From the NCBI RefSeq assembly GCF_000422805.1, contig NZ_AUGT01000023.1:1-64000 (forward strand): a stretch of 64,000 nt of DNA, written 5' to 3'. The stretch comes from Nocardioides halotolerans DSM 19273. GTDB taxonomy: Bacteria; Actinomycetota; Actinomycetes; Propionibacteriales; Nocardioidaceae. This document shows, one piece after another, positions 18,631 through 26,946 of this stretch; position 1 is the stretch's first letter; the number at the start of each line of letters is the position of its first letter. Both the position numbers and the translations under genes were made by a program. The notes beneath the pieces are model-generated. The model was given only the letters and a program-made list of their open reading frames with translations, searched no databases and was not told the DNA's origin.

Positions 18631-18658
18631 CCGCGCCGACCAGCACCAGTCGACGCGG
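18631..18658 (+). promoter_or_regulatory. Leader hairpin between leader peptide and terminator
   Basis: CCGCG pairs with CGCGG and CGAC with GTCG around one C-A mismatch, leaving an 8-base loop. It starts immediately after the leader stop codon, so a ribosome held on the Leu codons would cover its 5' arm. I could not identify a clear alternative antiterminator pairing by eye. Confidence 0.5.
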
Positions 18659-18660
18659 CC

Positions 18661-18686
18661 GCCCCTCGCCTACGAGGGGCTTTTTT
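18661..18686 (+). terminator. Intrinsic terminator (attenuator) before leuS
   Basis: A perfect 8-base stem GCCCCTCG/CGAGGGGC with loop CCTA is followed directly by six T. It is the only classical stem-plus-T-tract terminator I see in the window, and it lies 44 bases upstream of the leuS start rather than after a gene. It fits an attenuator regulated by the leader peptide. It could alternatively be the TetR terminator, but the leader ORF between them argues against a simple role. Confidence 0.8.
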
Positions 18687-18729
18687 GTGCCCGAGACAAG
18701 AGCGGGATTCTAGTGATGAGGACCTGGAG

Positions 18730-21201
18730 ATGAGCGACACCGACGAGGCCGACGACCAGCGCTACGACCCGGCATCGGTCGAGCAGAAGTGGCAGCAGGT
18801 GTGGGCCGACCTCGACCCCTTCCGCGCCGCCGACGACTCGCCGCGCGAGAAGCGCTACGCGCTGACGATGTTCCCCTACCCGAGCGGCGACCTGCACATG
18901 GGTCATGCCGAGGTGTTCGCACTGCACGACGTGGCGGCGCGCTACTGGTGGCTGCGCGGCTACGAGGTCCTGAACCCCATGGGCTTCGACTCCTTCGGCC
19001 TGAACGCCGAGAACGCCGCGATCCGCGACAACGAGCACCCGGCGACGTTCACCTACGCCAACATCGCGATCTCGACCGAGTCGTGCAAGAAGTTCGGCAC
19101 CAGCTTCGACTGGAGCCGGACCCTCAACACCTCCGACCCCGAGTACTACCGCTGGACCCAGTGGCTGTTCCTGAAGTTCCGCGAGCGGGGGCTCGCCTAC
19201 CGCAAGGAGAGCCCGGTCAACTGGTGCCCGGTCGACCAGACCGTGCTGGCCAACGAGCAGGTCATCGACGGCCACTGCGAGCGCTGCGGCGCGGAGGTGA
19301 CCAAGCGCGAGCTGACCCAGTGGTACTTCAAGATCACCGAGTACGCCCAGGAGCTGCTGGACAACCTGGACGTCCTGGCGCCGACCTGGCCCGACCGCGT
19401 GATCAACGCCCAGCGCAACTGGATCGGCCGCTCCGAGGGCGCCCACGTCACCTTCGAGGTGGTCGACGGCGAGCCGCTGACGGTCTACACGACGCGCCCG
19501 GACACGCTGTTCGGCGCGACGTTCATGGTCGTGGCGGCCGACGCGCACCTGGCCGCGCAGCTGGTCACCGACGAGCAGCGTCCGGCGTACGACGCCTACC
19601 TGGAGGAGGTCCGCAAGGCCTCCGACATCGAGCGGCTGTCGACCGAGCGTCCGAAGACCGGCGTCTTCCTGGGGCGCTACGCCGTCAACCCCGTCAACGG
19701 CGAGCAGATCCCGATCTGGGCCGCCGACTACGTGCTGCCCGACTACGGCACGGGCGCGATCATGGCGGTGCCGGCGCAGGACCAGCGCGACTGGGAGTTC
19801 GCCCAGAAGTTCGACCTGCCGATCGTCCGCACGGTGCAGCCGCCCGCGGACTGGGAGGGCGAGGCCTACGTCGGCCCCGGCCCCGCGGTCAACTCCGCCA
19901 ACGACGAGATCTCGCTGGACGGCATGGAGGTCGACGAGGCCAAGACGGCGATCATCGGCTGGCTGGAGCAGCAGAGGGCCGGCACCGGCGCGGTGAACTT
20001 CCGGCTGCGCGACTGGCTGCTGTCGCGCCAGCGCTACTGGGGCGCCCCGATCCCGATCGTGCATTGCGCGAAGTGCGGCGAGGTGCCCGTGCCCGAGGAC
20101 CAGCTGCCGGTCCTGCTGCCCGAGCTGCGCGGCGCGGACCTGACCCCGCGCGGCGTCTCGCCGCTGGCGGCGGCCGAGGACTGGGTCAACGTCGACTGCC
20201 CGTCGTGCGGTGGCCCGGCCAAGCGCGACAGCGACACGATGGACACGTTCGTGGACTCGTCGTGGTACTTCCTGCGCTACTGCTCGCCGCACGAGACCGA
20301 CCGGGCCTTCGACACCGACCTGGTCAACGCGTGGGGGCCGTGCGACGTCTACATCGGCGGCGTCGAGCACGCGGTGCTGCACCTGCTGTACGCGCGCTTC
20401 TTCACGATGGTCCTCAACGACATGGGTCTGGTGGGCTTCCGCGAGCCGTTCTCGGCGCAGCTCAACCAGGGCACCGTCATCAACGAGGGCGCCAAGATGT
20501 CGAAGTCCAAGGGCAACGGCGTGCGATTGGGGGAGCAACTTGCGGCCTTCGGCGTGGACGCGGTCCGACTGACGCTGGTCTTCGCCGGTCCGCCGGAGGA
20601 CGACATCGACTGGGCGGACATGTCGCCCACCGGGTCGGTGCGGTTCCTGCAGCGGGCGTGGCGGCTGAGCGGCGACGTGACGTCGCCGGTCGGCGCCGAC
20701 GCCTCCGGCGGCGACGTGGAGCTGCGGCGCGCCACCGCGCACGCCGTGCACGAGGCGGGCGAGCTGGTCGAGGGCTTCCGCTTCAACGTGATGATCGCCC
20801 GCGTCATGGAGCTGGTGAACGCCACCCGCAAGGCCATCGACTCCGGCTGCGGCCCGGCCGACCCCGCCGTGCGCGAGGCGGCCGAGGCGGTCGCGATCAT
20901 GCTGTCGCTGGTGGCGCCGTACACCGCCGAGGAGATGTGGTCGCGGCTGGGCCACGAGCCGACGGTGGCGCGCACCAGCTGGCCGTCCGTCGACCCCGAC
21001 CTGCTGGTCGAGTCGTCGGTGACCGCGGTGGTCCAGGTGCAGGGCAAGGTCAAGGCGCGGCTGGAGGTGAGCCCCGACATCGCGGCGTCCGAGCTGGAGG
21101 CGCTGGCGCTGGCCGAGCCCGCGGTGGCCCGTGCCATCGAGGGCCGCGAGGTGCGCCGGGTGATCGTGCGCGAGCCGTCGCTGGTCAACGTCGTCGTCTG
21201 A
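18730..21201 (+). CDS. leuS: Leucyl-tRNA synthetase
   Basis: LeuS, 823 residues, charges tRNA-Leu. [11 protein letters not shown] (50-59) carries the HIGH motif and KMSKS is at 589-593. The editing domain keeps TTRPDTLFG and [12 protein letters not shown] with its conserved Asp, so hydrolysis of mischarged tRNA should work. A zinc-type CxxC pair occurs in HCAKCGE and NCPSCGG-like segments. I chose ATG 18730, with GGAG just upstream. A GTG at 18685 would start inside the attenuator T-tract region. Just after KMSKS there is a short run of rare codons (CGA, TTG, CAA, CTT). Confidence 0.95.
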   Translation: MSDTDEADDQRYDPASVEQKWQQVWADLDPFRAADDSPREKRYALTMFPYPSGDLHMGHAEVFALHDVAARYWWLRGYEVLNPMGFDSFGLNAENAAIRDNEHPATFTYANIAISTESCKKFGTSFDWSRTLNTSDPEYYRWTQWLFLKFRERGLAYRKESPVNWCPVDQTVLANEQVIDGHCERCGAEVTKRELTQWYFKITEYAQELLDNLDVLAPTWPDRVINAQRNWIGRSEGAHVTFEVVDGEPLTVYTTRPDTLFGATFMVVAADAHLAAQLVTDEQRPAYDAYLEEVRKASDIERLSTERPKTGVFLGRYAVNPVNGEQIPIWAADYVLPDYGTGAIMAVPAQDQRDWEFAQKFDLPIVRTVQPPADWEGEAYVGPGPAVNSANDEISLDGMEVDEAKTAIIGWLEQQRAGTGAVNFRLRDWLLSRQRYWGAPIPIVHCAKCGEVPVPEDQLPVLLPELRGADLTPRGVSPLAAAEDWVNVDCPSCGGPAKRDSDTMDTFVDSSWYFLRYCSPHETDRAFDTDLVNAWGPCDVYIGGVEHAVLHLLYARFFTMVLNDMGLVGFREPFSAQLNQGTVINEGAKMSKSKGNGVRLGEQLAAFGVDAVRLTLVFAGPPEDDIDWADMSPTGSVRFLQRAWRLSGDVTSPVGADASGGDVELRRATAHAVHEAGELVEGFRFNVMIARVMELVNATRKAIDSGCGPADPAVREAAEAVAIMLSLVAPYTAEEMWSRLGHEPTVARTSWPSVDPDLLVESSVTAVVQVQGKVKARLEVSPDIAASELEALALAEPAVARAIEGREVRRVIVREPSLVNVVV

Positions 21202-21218
21202 CCGCGTCCGCGAACCGT

Positions 21219-21224
21219 TAGCCT
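21219..21224 (+). promoter_or_regulatory. -10 hexamer TAGCCT of degV
   Basis: TAGCCT ends 7 bases before the degV ATG, which points to a leaderless message. Confidence 0.5.
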
Positions 21225-21231
21225 CGCGTCC

Positions 21232-22086
21232 ATGCCGGTCGTCGTCGTCACCGACTCGACGGCCAGCCTTCCGCCCGACCTGGCCGCCGAGCGGGGCATC
21301 GTGGTGGTGCCGCTGCAGGTCGTGATCGGTGCGCACGTCTACGACGAGGGCTCCGACGGCGCGACGCCCGAGCTGGTGGCGGCGGCGCTCAAGGACTTCC
21401 GGCCGGTGAGCACGTCGCGGCCCACGCCCGCGGCCCTGCTCGAGGTCTACGAGGAGTGCGCCCGCAACGGCGCGACCGAGATCGTGTCGGTGCACCTGTC
21501 GGCCGAGATGAGCGGGACCTTCGAGTCCGCCCAGCTCGCCGCGCGCGACGCCCCCGTGCCCGTCGTACCCGTGGACAGCCGACAGGTCGGGGTGGCGACG
21601 GGGTACGCCGCCCTGTCGGCCGCCGATGTCGTCGACCGGGGCGGGTCGGCGGCCGAGGCCGCCGACGCCGCGCGGGCCCGGGCCGCGGGGAGCCGGTCGC
21701 TGTTCTACGTCGACACGCTGGAGTACCTCCGGCGCGGCGGCCGGATCGGAGCCGCCGCCGCCCTGGTCGGCGGGGCGCTCGCCGTGAAGCCGCTGCTGGA
21801 GATCTCGGACGGGCGGGTCGCCTCCCTGGAGCGGGTGCGGACCTCGGGCCGCGCGCTGGCGCGCCTGGAGGAGCTCGCGGTGCAGGCCGCGGGCAGCGAC
21901 CCCGTCGAGGTCACGGTCGCGCACCTCGCCAGCCCCGACCGTGCGGGGCAGCTGCAGGAGAAGCTGGCCACCCGGCTGGCCGACAACCTCGAGGGCCGCG
22001 AGGTCGGGTGCGGAGAGCTCGGCGCCGTGCTCGGCGCGCACGTCGGGCCGGGGATGCTCGCGGTCTGCGTGGCGCCGCTCCTGTAG
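21232..22086 (+). CDS. DegV family fatty-acid-binding protein
   Basis: A 284-residue DegV/FakB-type protein that binds a fatty acid between two domains. In firmicutes it presents the fatty acid to the kinase FakA. The N-terminus VVVVTDSTASLPPDLA, the STSRPTP segment, SAEMSGTFESAQLAA, and FYVDTLEYLRRGGRIG are all typical. A FakA partner is not in the window. The last residues GAHVGPGMLAVCV also match. The orientation and position before comEA-comEC are common in actinobacteria. Confidence 0.92.
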   Translation: MPVVVVTDSTASLPPDLAAERGIVVVPLQVVIGAHVYDEGSDGATPELVAAALKDFRPVSTSRPTPAALLEVYEECARNGATEIVSVHLSAEMSGTFESAQLAARDAPVPVVPVDSRQVGVATGYAALSAADVVDRGGSAAEAADAARARAAGSRSLFYVDTLEYLRRGGRIGAAAALVGGALAVKPLLEISDGRVASLERVRTSGRALARLEELAVQAAGSDPVEVTVAHLASPDRAGQLQEKLATRLADNLEGREVGCGELGAVLGAHVGPGMLAVCVAPLL

Positions 22087-22107
22087 GCACGGCCGGCCGT
22101 CCGCCTG

Positions 22108-22146
22108 CTGTCCACAGGCGGCCCGTGCGCGTCGGCTGTCCACAGG
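22108..22146 (+). repeat. Pair of CTGTCCACAGG repeats upstream of comEA
   Basis: The 11-base word CTGTCCACAGG occurs at 22108-22118 and 22136-22146, same orientation, 28 bases apart. CTGTCCACA differs by one base from the actinobacterial DnaA box TTGTCCACA. The inner CTGTCCACAG is also nearly palindromic. It could be a DnaA-binding or other regulator site for comEA-comEC. Confidence 0.4.
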
Positions 22147-22184
22147 TCGCGCCGGCGCCCGCCACGCCGGCCGCCGGATCTTCC

Positions 22185-22190
22185 TAGGTT
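22185..22190 (+). promoter_or_regulatory. -10 hexamer TAGGTT of comEA
   Basis: TAGGTT ends 6 bases before the comEA ATG. Confidence 0.5.
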
Positions 22191-22196
22191 CGACCC

Positions 22197-23120
22197 ATGC
22201 GCACGCGACGAACCGCCGAGCACGACGCGGCCCTCTCGCGCCGGCTGGCCCAGCTCGGTGACCAGCTCGGTGACCAGCTCGGTGACGAGCTCGCCGCCGA
22301 GCGGTGGGCCGGCGGCGTGCGTCCGGCCCGGCCCGAGCCGCAGCCCGCCACCGACCTCACGACCGCCCCGTGGTGGGACGACCACACCAGGCCCCGGTCG
22401 AGGCCCCGGACTGCGCCGCCGACCGACGTGCCGGCACCGGTCGCGCCCGGGCGGCACGCCGCCCGCTCCCGGGGGCCGGCGGGCCTCGGGCCGGCCCAGC
22501 TCGCGGTGGTCGCGGTCGTGGTCGCGGTCGGGCTCGCGGTCACCTGCTGGTGGCTGGTGCGCGGCTCCGCCCACGAGGCGCCGGCCCTGGCGGCGGCGCC
22601 GGCCCGGCCGCTGGTGTCGGCCCCGCCCGAGGTCGAGCCCGTCGCCGCGGCGCCCACCGGTGCGGCGACGCCGGCCGCCGCTCCCGGCACGGTGACCGTC
22701 GACGTGGCGGGCAAGGTGCGCCACCCCGGCATCGCCGTGCTCGACGCGGGCGCGCGGGTGGTCGACGCCCTCGAGGCCGCCGGCGGTGCCCGGCCCGGCG
22801 TCGACCTGACCGGCCTCAACCTCGCCCGGGTGCTCGTCGACGGCGAGCAGGTGGTGGTGGGGGAGCCGCCGTCCTCGGGAGCGGCCGCCGGCGGGGCGCC
22901 GCCACCGGCCGCGTCGGACGGCCCGGTCACGCTGGTCAACCTCAACACCGCGACCGCCGGGGAGCTCGACACCCTGCCCGAGGTCGGGCCGGTGACCGCG
23001 GCGTCGATCCTGCAGTGGCGCGACCAGCACGGCGGGTTCAGCTCGGTGGACGAGCTGCTCGAGATCGACGGCATCGGCGAGGTCACGCTCGGCAAGCTGG
23101 CCCCCTACGTCACGGTGTGA
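22197..23120 (+). CDS. comEA: ComEA family DNA-binding protein
   Basis: A 307-residue membrane-anchored DNA receptor of the DNA-uptake type. A cytoplasmic, Pro/Arg-rich N-terminal part of about 95 residues leads to one membrane helix (about 98-122). A Pro/Ala linker, an SLBB domain (about 160-220, TVTVDVAGKVRHPGI...) and a C-terminal helix-hairpin-helix pair (LVNLNTATAGELDTLPEVGPVTAASIL...LLEIDGIGEVTLGKL) follow. The N-terminus contains LGDQLGDQLGDEL, encoded by three perfect 12-base repeats. It overlaps comEC by GTGA. Natural transformation is not established for this group. Confidence 0.93.
   Translation: MRTRRTAEHDAALSRRLAQLGDQLGDQLGDELAAERWAGGVRPARPEPQPATDLTTAPWWDDHTRPRSRPRTAPPTDVPAPVAPGRHAARSRGPAGLGPAQLAVVAVVVAVGLAVTCWWLVRGSAHEAPALAAAPARPLVSAPPEVEPVAAAPTGAATPAAAPGTVTVDVAGKVRHPGIAVLDAGARVVDALEAAGGARPGVDLTGLNLARVLVDGEQVVVGEPPSSGAAAGGAPPPAASDGPVTLVNLNTATAGELDTLPEVGPVTAASILQWRDQHGGFSSVDELLEIDGIGEVTLGKLAPYVTV
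22251..22286 (+). repeat. Three tandem 12-base repeats inside comEA
   Basis: CAGCTCGGTGAC is repeated three times without error (22251-22262, 22263-22274, 22275-22286), encoding QLGD units. Such an in-frame minisatellite can change copy number by slippage and lengthen or shorten the cytoplasmic tail of ComEA by four residues per unit. Confidence 0.85.
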
Positions 23121-25459
23121 CCGACGATGGCCCGCACCGCGACCTCGACCTCCGCATGCCGCTGCTGGGCGCGGCCGCCTGGCTCGGCGCCGTCGCTGGC
23201 ACGCTGGCGACCGGCGCGCTGCTCCTCGGCGTCGTGGTCGGTCTGGTGGTGGTGGGTCCGGTCGTGGTGGCGGTCGTCGTGGCGCGCGCCCGACGCCGGC
23301 CGCCCGGGCTGGTGCCTGCGGTGGCCGGCCTCGTGCTCGTGGCCCTCGCCGCGGTCGCGGTCGCCGCGCTCCGGGCCGACCGCATCGCGCACAACCCGGT
23401 GGCGTCCCTGGCCGCCGACGGCGCCGCCGTCACGGCGGTCGGCACGGTCGCCTCCGACCCCCACGTCGTCAGCGGCGGTCCGGCGTTCGCCGGCGACCGG
23501 GTGGTCTGGCGGCTCGATCTCCGCGAGGTCGCGGGTCGCGGGCGCACGCTCGAGCTCGTCGCGCCGGTGCTGGTGCTCGGCAAGGCCGACGGGGGCCGGG
23601 TGCCGCTCGGTGCGACCGTGCGCGTGCACGGGCGCCTGCTCGCCGCCGACGACCGCGACCTCGTCGCCCTGCTCCGGCCGAGCGGCGAAGTCGACGTCCT
23701 CGAGCCGCCCGGCCCGTGGTGGCGCGCTGCCGGCGCCGTCCGCCAGGCGCTGCGCGACTCGGTCGCGCACCGTCCCGACGACCAGCGGGCCCTCGTGCCG
23801 GCACTCGTCGACGGCGACGACGCGCAGGTCGACCCGGCCCTGCAAGCCGCGTTCCGCGCGACGGGGCTGACCCACCTGCTCGCGGTCTCCGGCACCAACC
23901 TCACCCTGCTCGTCGGGTTCCTGCTGGCGGTGGCGCGCTGGTGCCGGGTGCGCGGGCGGTGGCTGCACGTGGTGGCCGCGGCCGGGATCGTCGGCTTCGT
24001 CCTGATCGCCCGCACCGAGCCGAGCGTGCTGCGGGCCGCGGTGATGGGCACCATCGGCCTGGTCGCGCTCGGCGCCGACGGCCGGCACCGTGCCCTGCGC
24101 GGCCTCGGGGCTGCGGTCGTCGTGCTGGTGCTGCTCGACCCGACGCTGGCCGTCTCGGCCGGGTTCGCGCTGTCCGCGCTCGAGACCGGCGGCATCCTGC
24201 TGCTCGCGCCGGCGTGGCGCGACGCGCTCGCGCGCTGGCTCCCTCGCTGGGTGGCGGAGGCGATCGCCGTGCCCGCCGCCGCGCAGCTCGCCTGCACGCC
24301 CCTGGTCGCCGCGATCTCCGGGCAGGTCAGCCTGGTGGCGGTCGCGGCCAACCTGCTGGTCGCCCCGGTGGTCGGGCCCGCGACCGTGCTGGGCCTGGCC
24401 GGTGGCCTGCTGACGCTGGTGTGGCCACCGCTCGGGCGCCTCTGCGGGACCCTCGCGTCATGGTGCGTGGCGTGGCTGGTCGCCGTGGCCGAGCACGGAG
24501 CCGCGCTCCCGACGGCCGCCGTGGGGTGGGGGACCGGGCCGGCCGCGGTCGCGCTGCTGACCGTTGTCACCGTGGTCGTCGCCCTCGCCGGGCCGTGGCT
24601 GCTGCGACGACCGCTGACGGGCGTCGCGGCCACCCTCCTGCTGGTCCTCGGCGTCCTGGTGCGGCCTCCGACGTTCGGCTGGCCACCCGAGGGCTGGGTG
24701 CTCGTCGCGTGCGACGTCGGCCAGGGTGACGCGCTGGTGCTCAACGCGGGGTCCGGGCGCGCGGTCGTGGTCGACACCGGCCCCGACCCGGCGGCGGTCG
24801 ACCGGTGCCTCGACCGGCTGGACGTCGACAGCGTGCCGCTGCTCGTGCTCACCCACTTCCATGCCGACCATGTGGGCGGCGTCGAGGGCGTGCTGGCGCG
24901 ACGGCCGGTCGGCGCGGTCGAGACCACGACGCTGCTCGACCCGCCGGGCGGCGTGCGGGAGGTCGACGACGCGGCCGCCCGGGCCGGGCTGACCCCTGCT
25001 CCGGCCACGTTCGCGGCGGCCTCCAGCGTCGGACCGCTCTCGATGCAGGTGCTGTGGCCTCCGCCGGGGCCACCCAGCGCGGGCCCGGGTGACGGGTCGA
25101 CGGCCAACGAGGCGAGCGTCGTGCTGCTCGTGCAGGTCGCGGGGCTGCGGCTGCTGCTCACCGGCGACGTCGAGCCCGAGGGCCAGGCCGAGCTGGCGCG
25201 GCTCCTGCCGGGGCTCCGCGTCGACGTCCTCAAGATGCCCCACCACGGCAGCGCCCACCAGGACGAGGCCTGGCTGCTCTCCCTCCAGCCCTCGGTCGTG
25301 CTGGTCTCGGTGGGCGCCGACAACGACTACGGGCACCCTGCCGGGTCGGCGCTGCGGCCGCTCGAGGAGAGCGGCGCCCTCGTCGTCCGCACCGACCAGC
25401 ACGGCGACCTCGCGGTCGTCGCCGAGGACGGCGCCGCCGCCGTCGCGACCAGCCGCTGA
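23117..25459 (+). CDS. comEC: ComEC/Rec2 DNA-uptake channel protein
   Basis: A 780-residue polytopic protein. The N-terminal helices and the DUF4131-type domain are followed by the Competence core (THLLAVSGTNLTLLVGFLLAVAR...). The C-terminal metallo-beta-lactamase domain begins CDVGQGDALVLN, with THFHADH at 579-585 and KMPHHGSAHQDE, proposed to degrade the non-imported strand. The metal-binding His and Asp residues are present. The GTG start overlaps the comEA stop. The frame is open far upstream through comEA, but that part is not ComEC-like. Confidence 0.93.
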   Translation: MTDDGPHRDLDLRMPLLGAAAWLGAVAGTLATGALLLGVVVGLVVVGPVVVAVVVARARRRPPGLVPAVAGLVLVALAAVAVAALRADRIAHNPVASLAADGAAVTAVGTVASDPHVVSGGPAFAGDRVVWRLDLREVAGRGRTLELVAPVLVLGKADGGRVPLGATVRVHGRLLAADDRDLVALLRPSGEVDVLEPPGPWWRAAGAVRQALRDSVAHRPDDQRALVPALVDGDDAQVDPALQAAFRATGLTHLLAVSGTNLTLLVGFLLAVARWCRVRGRWLHVVAAAGIVGFVLIARTEPSVLRAAVMGTIGLVALGADGRHRALRGLGAAVVVLVLLDPTLAVSAGFALSALETGGILLLAPAWRDALARWLPRWVAEAIAVPAAAQLACTPLVAAISGQVSLVAVAANLLVAPVVGPATVLGLAGGLLTLVWPPLGRLCGTLASWCVAWLVAVAEHGAALPTAAVGWGTGPAAVALLTVVTVVVALAGPWLLRRPLTGVAATLLLVLGVLVRPPTFGWPPEGWVLVACDVGQGDALVLNAGSGRAVVVDTGPDPAAVDRCLDRLDVDSVPLLVLTHFHADHVGGVEGVLARRPVGAVETTTLLDPPGGVREVDDAAARAGLTPAPATFAAASSVGPLSMQVLWPPPGPPSAGPGDGSTANEASVVLLVQVAGLRLLLTGDVEPEGQAELARLLPGLRVDVLKMPHHGSAHQDEAWLLSLQPSVVLVSVGADNDYGHPAGSALRPLEESGALVVRTDQHGDLAVVAEDGAAAVATSR

Positions 25460-25499
25460 GCGCAGGCGGGGCCCTCGGCGGGCTGTCGGCACACACCAC

Positions 25500-25505
25500 T
25501 AGATT
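25500..25505 (+). promoter_or_regulatory. -10 hexamer TAGATT of holA
   Basis: TAGATT ends 7 bases before the holA ATG. Confidence 0.5.
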
Positions 25506-25512
25506 TGCCGGC

Positions 25513-26490
25513 ATGGCCAGCCCGGAGACACCGCTCGGCCGGGTCACGCTGGTCACCGGCAAGGAGGAGTTCCTCGGCGAGCGCACGGTCGCGGCCGCCC
25601 GCGAGGCCGTGCGGCGGGCCGACCCCGACGCCGAGCTCTCCGAGACCCAGGCCTCCGGGCTGACCCTGGCGACCTTCGGGGAGCTCGCGGCGCCGTCGCT
25701 GTTCAGCTCGGTGCGCTGCGTCGTGGTCCGCGCGCTCGAGGACCTCCCCGACGAGTCCGTCGACGGGCTGCTCGCCTACGCCGCCGCTCCGGCCGACGAC
25801 GTCGCCCTGGTGCTGGTGCACTCCGGCGGCGCCAAGGGCAGCGGGGTGCTCACCAAGCTGCGCAAGCTCCCCACCGTCACCGAGCACAAGTCGGCCGAGC
25901 TCCGTCCGAGCGAGTTCCCCCAGTTCGTCGTGAGCGAGGTCAAGCGACTCGGCGCCCGCATCGACGGCGAGGCGGCGTCCGTGCTCGTGCAGGCGGTCGG
26001 TCTCGACCTGCGCTCGCTGGCGGCCGCGGCCCACCAGCTCGTCAGCGACTTCCCCGGCGAGACGATCGGGGTCGAGTCGGTGAAGAAGTACTTCGGCGGC
26101 CGGGCCGAGGCGAAGTCGTTCGCGGTGGCCGACGCGGCGTTCTCCGGCCGGCGCCAGACCGCGCTCGAGGAGCTCCGCTGGGCTCTCGACGGCGGCACGC
26201 CGGCGGTGCTGGTCACCTCGGCCTTCGCCGGCGGGGTGCGTGGCCTGGCGCGCTACCACGGCGCCCCGCCGCGGCTGAAGGAAGCAGACCTGGCCCGCGA
26301 GGTCGGCGTGCCGCCGTGGAAGCTGCGGAGCCTGCGCGAGCAGTCGCGCGGCTGGAGCGAGGCCGGCCTGGCGCGGGCGATCCGGGCGGTCGCCCAGGCC
26401 GACGCGGACATCAAGGGAGCAGCCAGCGACGCGAGCTACACCCTCGAGCGGCTGGTGCTCACCATCACCAGCCTGCGCGACCCCCGCTGA
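25513..26490 (+). CDS. holA: DNA polymerase III delta subunit
   Basis: HolA, 325 residues, the clamp-loader subunit that opens the beta clamp. The N-terminal AAA-like fold starts VTLVTGKEEFLGERTV, and the middle shows RCVVVRALEDLPDE and the KSAELRPSEFPQFV linker. The C-terminal collar domain ends LARAIRAVAQADADIKGAASDASYTLERLVLTI, the typical final helix pattern. It follows comEC as in most actinobacteria and converges on rpsT. Confidence 0.93.
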   Translation: MASPETPLGRVTLVTGKEEFLGERTVAAAREAVRRADPDAELSETQASGLTLATFGELAAPSLFSSVRCVVVRALEDLPDESVDGLLAYAAAPADDVALVLVHSGGAKGSGVLTKLRKLPTVTEHKSAELRPSEFPQFVVSEVKRLGARIDGEAASVLVQAVGLDLRSLAAAAHQLVSDFPGETIGVESVKKYFGGRAEAKSFAVADAAFSGRRQTALEELRWALDGGTPAVLVTSAFAGGVRGLARYHGAPPRLKEADLAREVGVPPWKLRSLREQSRGWSEAGLARAIRAVAQADADIKGAASDASYTLERLVLTITSLRDPR

Positions 26491-26496
26491 GCCCCG

Positions 26497-26517
26497 CGCG
26501 CCGGCCACCCCGGCGCG
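26497..26517 (+). terminator. Hairpin after holA
   Basis: Perfect 8-base arms CGCGCCGG (26497-26504) and CCGGCGCG (26510-26517) with a 5-base loop, 7 bases after the holA stop. Confidence 0.6.
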
Positions 26518-26530
26518 AAATGCAGATCGA

Positions 26531-26555
26531 CCCGCCAGAGAGAGCTTCTGGCGGG
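26531..26555 (-). terminator. Hairpin after rpsT
   Basis: Perfect 9-base arms CCCGCCAGA (26531-26539) and TCTGGCGGG (26547-26555) with a 7-base loop, 16 bases beyond the rpsT stop. Placed to end the convergent rpsT transcript and back up the holA one. Confidence 0.65.
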
Positions 26556-26571
26556 CCGAGCAGGGAGGGGC

Positions 26572-26832
26572 TCAGAGAGAGGCGGCCTTCTGGGCGATCG
26601 CGGACTTGCGGTTCGCGGCCTGGTTCTTGTGGATGACGCCCTTGGAGGCGGCCTTGTCGAGCTTCTTCGCGGCGTCCTGGGCGAGCGCCTTGGCCTGCGC
26701 GGCGTCGCCGGAGTCGGCGGCCTCGCGGAACTTGCGCACGGCGGTCTTGAGGCCGGTCTTGACGGCCTTGTTGCGCTCGTGACGCTTCTCGTTCTGCTTG
26801 TTCCGCTTGATCTGGGACTTGATGTTGGCCAC
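26572..26832 (-). CDS. rpsT: Small ribosomal subunit protein bS20
   Basis: S20, 86 residues, binds the 5' and 3'-minor domains of 16S rRNA. The sequence [23 protein letters not shown] at the N-terminus and [18 protein letters not shown] near the end are diagnostic. I chose the GTG at 26832, because the product then begins MANIKSQ as in the family and a GGAAGAG ribosome site lies upstream. A longer open frame would add 16 non-S20 residues. The frequent Lys and AAG codons differ from neighbours, as expected of a ribosomal protein. Confidence 0.96.
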   Translation of the reverse strand: MANIKSQIKRNKQNEKRHERNKAVKTGLKTAVRKFREAADSGDAAQAKALAQDAAKKLDKAASKGVIHKNQAANRKSAIAQKAASL

Positions 26833-26908
26833 AGGTGCTCTTCCGGTGTGAAGTGGACGATCAGGTGAGTCGATGGGCACGGCGGATCGACCGCCAGCGC
26901 GACGGACA

Positions 26909-26938
26909 ACGGTAACAGCGGTGCGCTCGCCCGCTCAA
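26909..26938 (-). promoter_or_regulatory. Putative rpsT promoter
   Basis: On the minus strand TTGAGC (26938-26933) and TACCGT (26914-26909) are separated by 18 bases. This is the best -35/-10 pair I see in the window. It would give rpsT a leader of about 70 bases, room for the S20 autoregulation known in other bacteria. Confidence 0.5.
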
Positions 26939-26946
26939 ATCCGGGC

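Noticed and set aside
18670..22143. A 1157-codon open frame antisense to leuS and degV
   Set aside because: Shadow of two confidently identified genes; no motif or start signal.
26833..26880. A 16-residue N-terminal extension of S20
   Set aside because: The family begins MANIKSQ, and a GTG start with a ribosome site is present at 26832.
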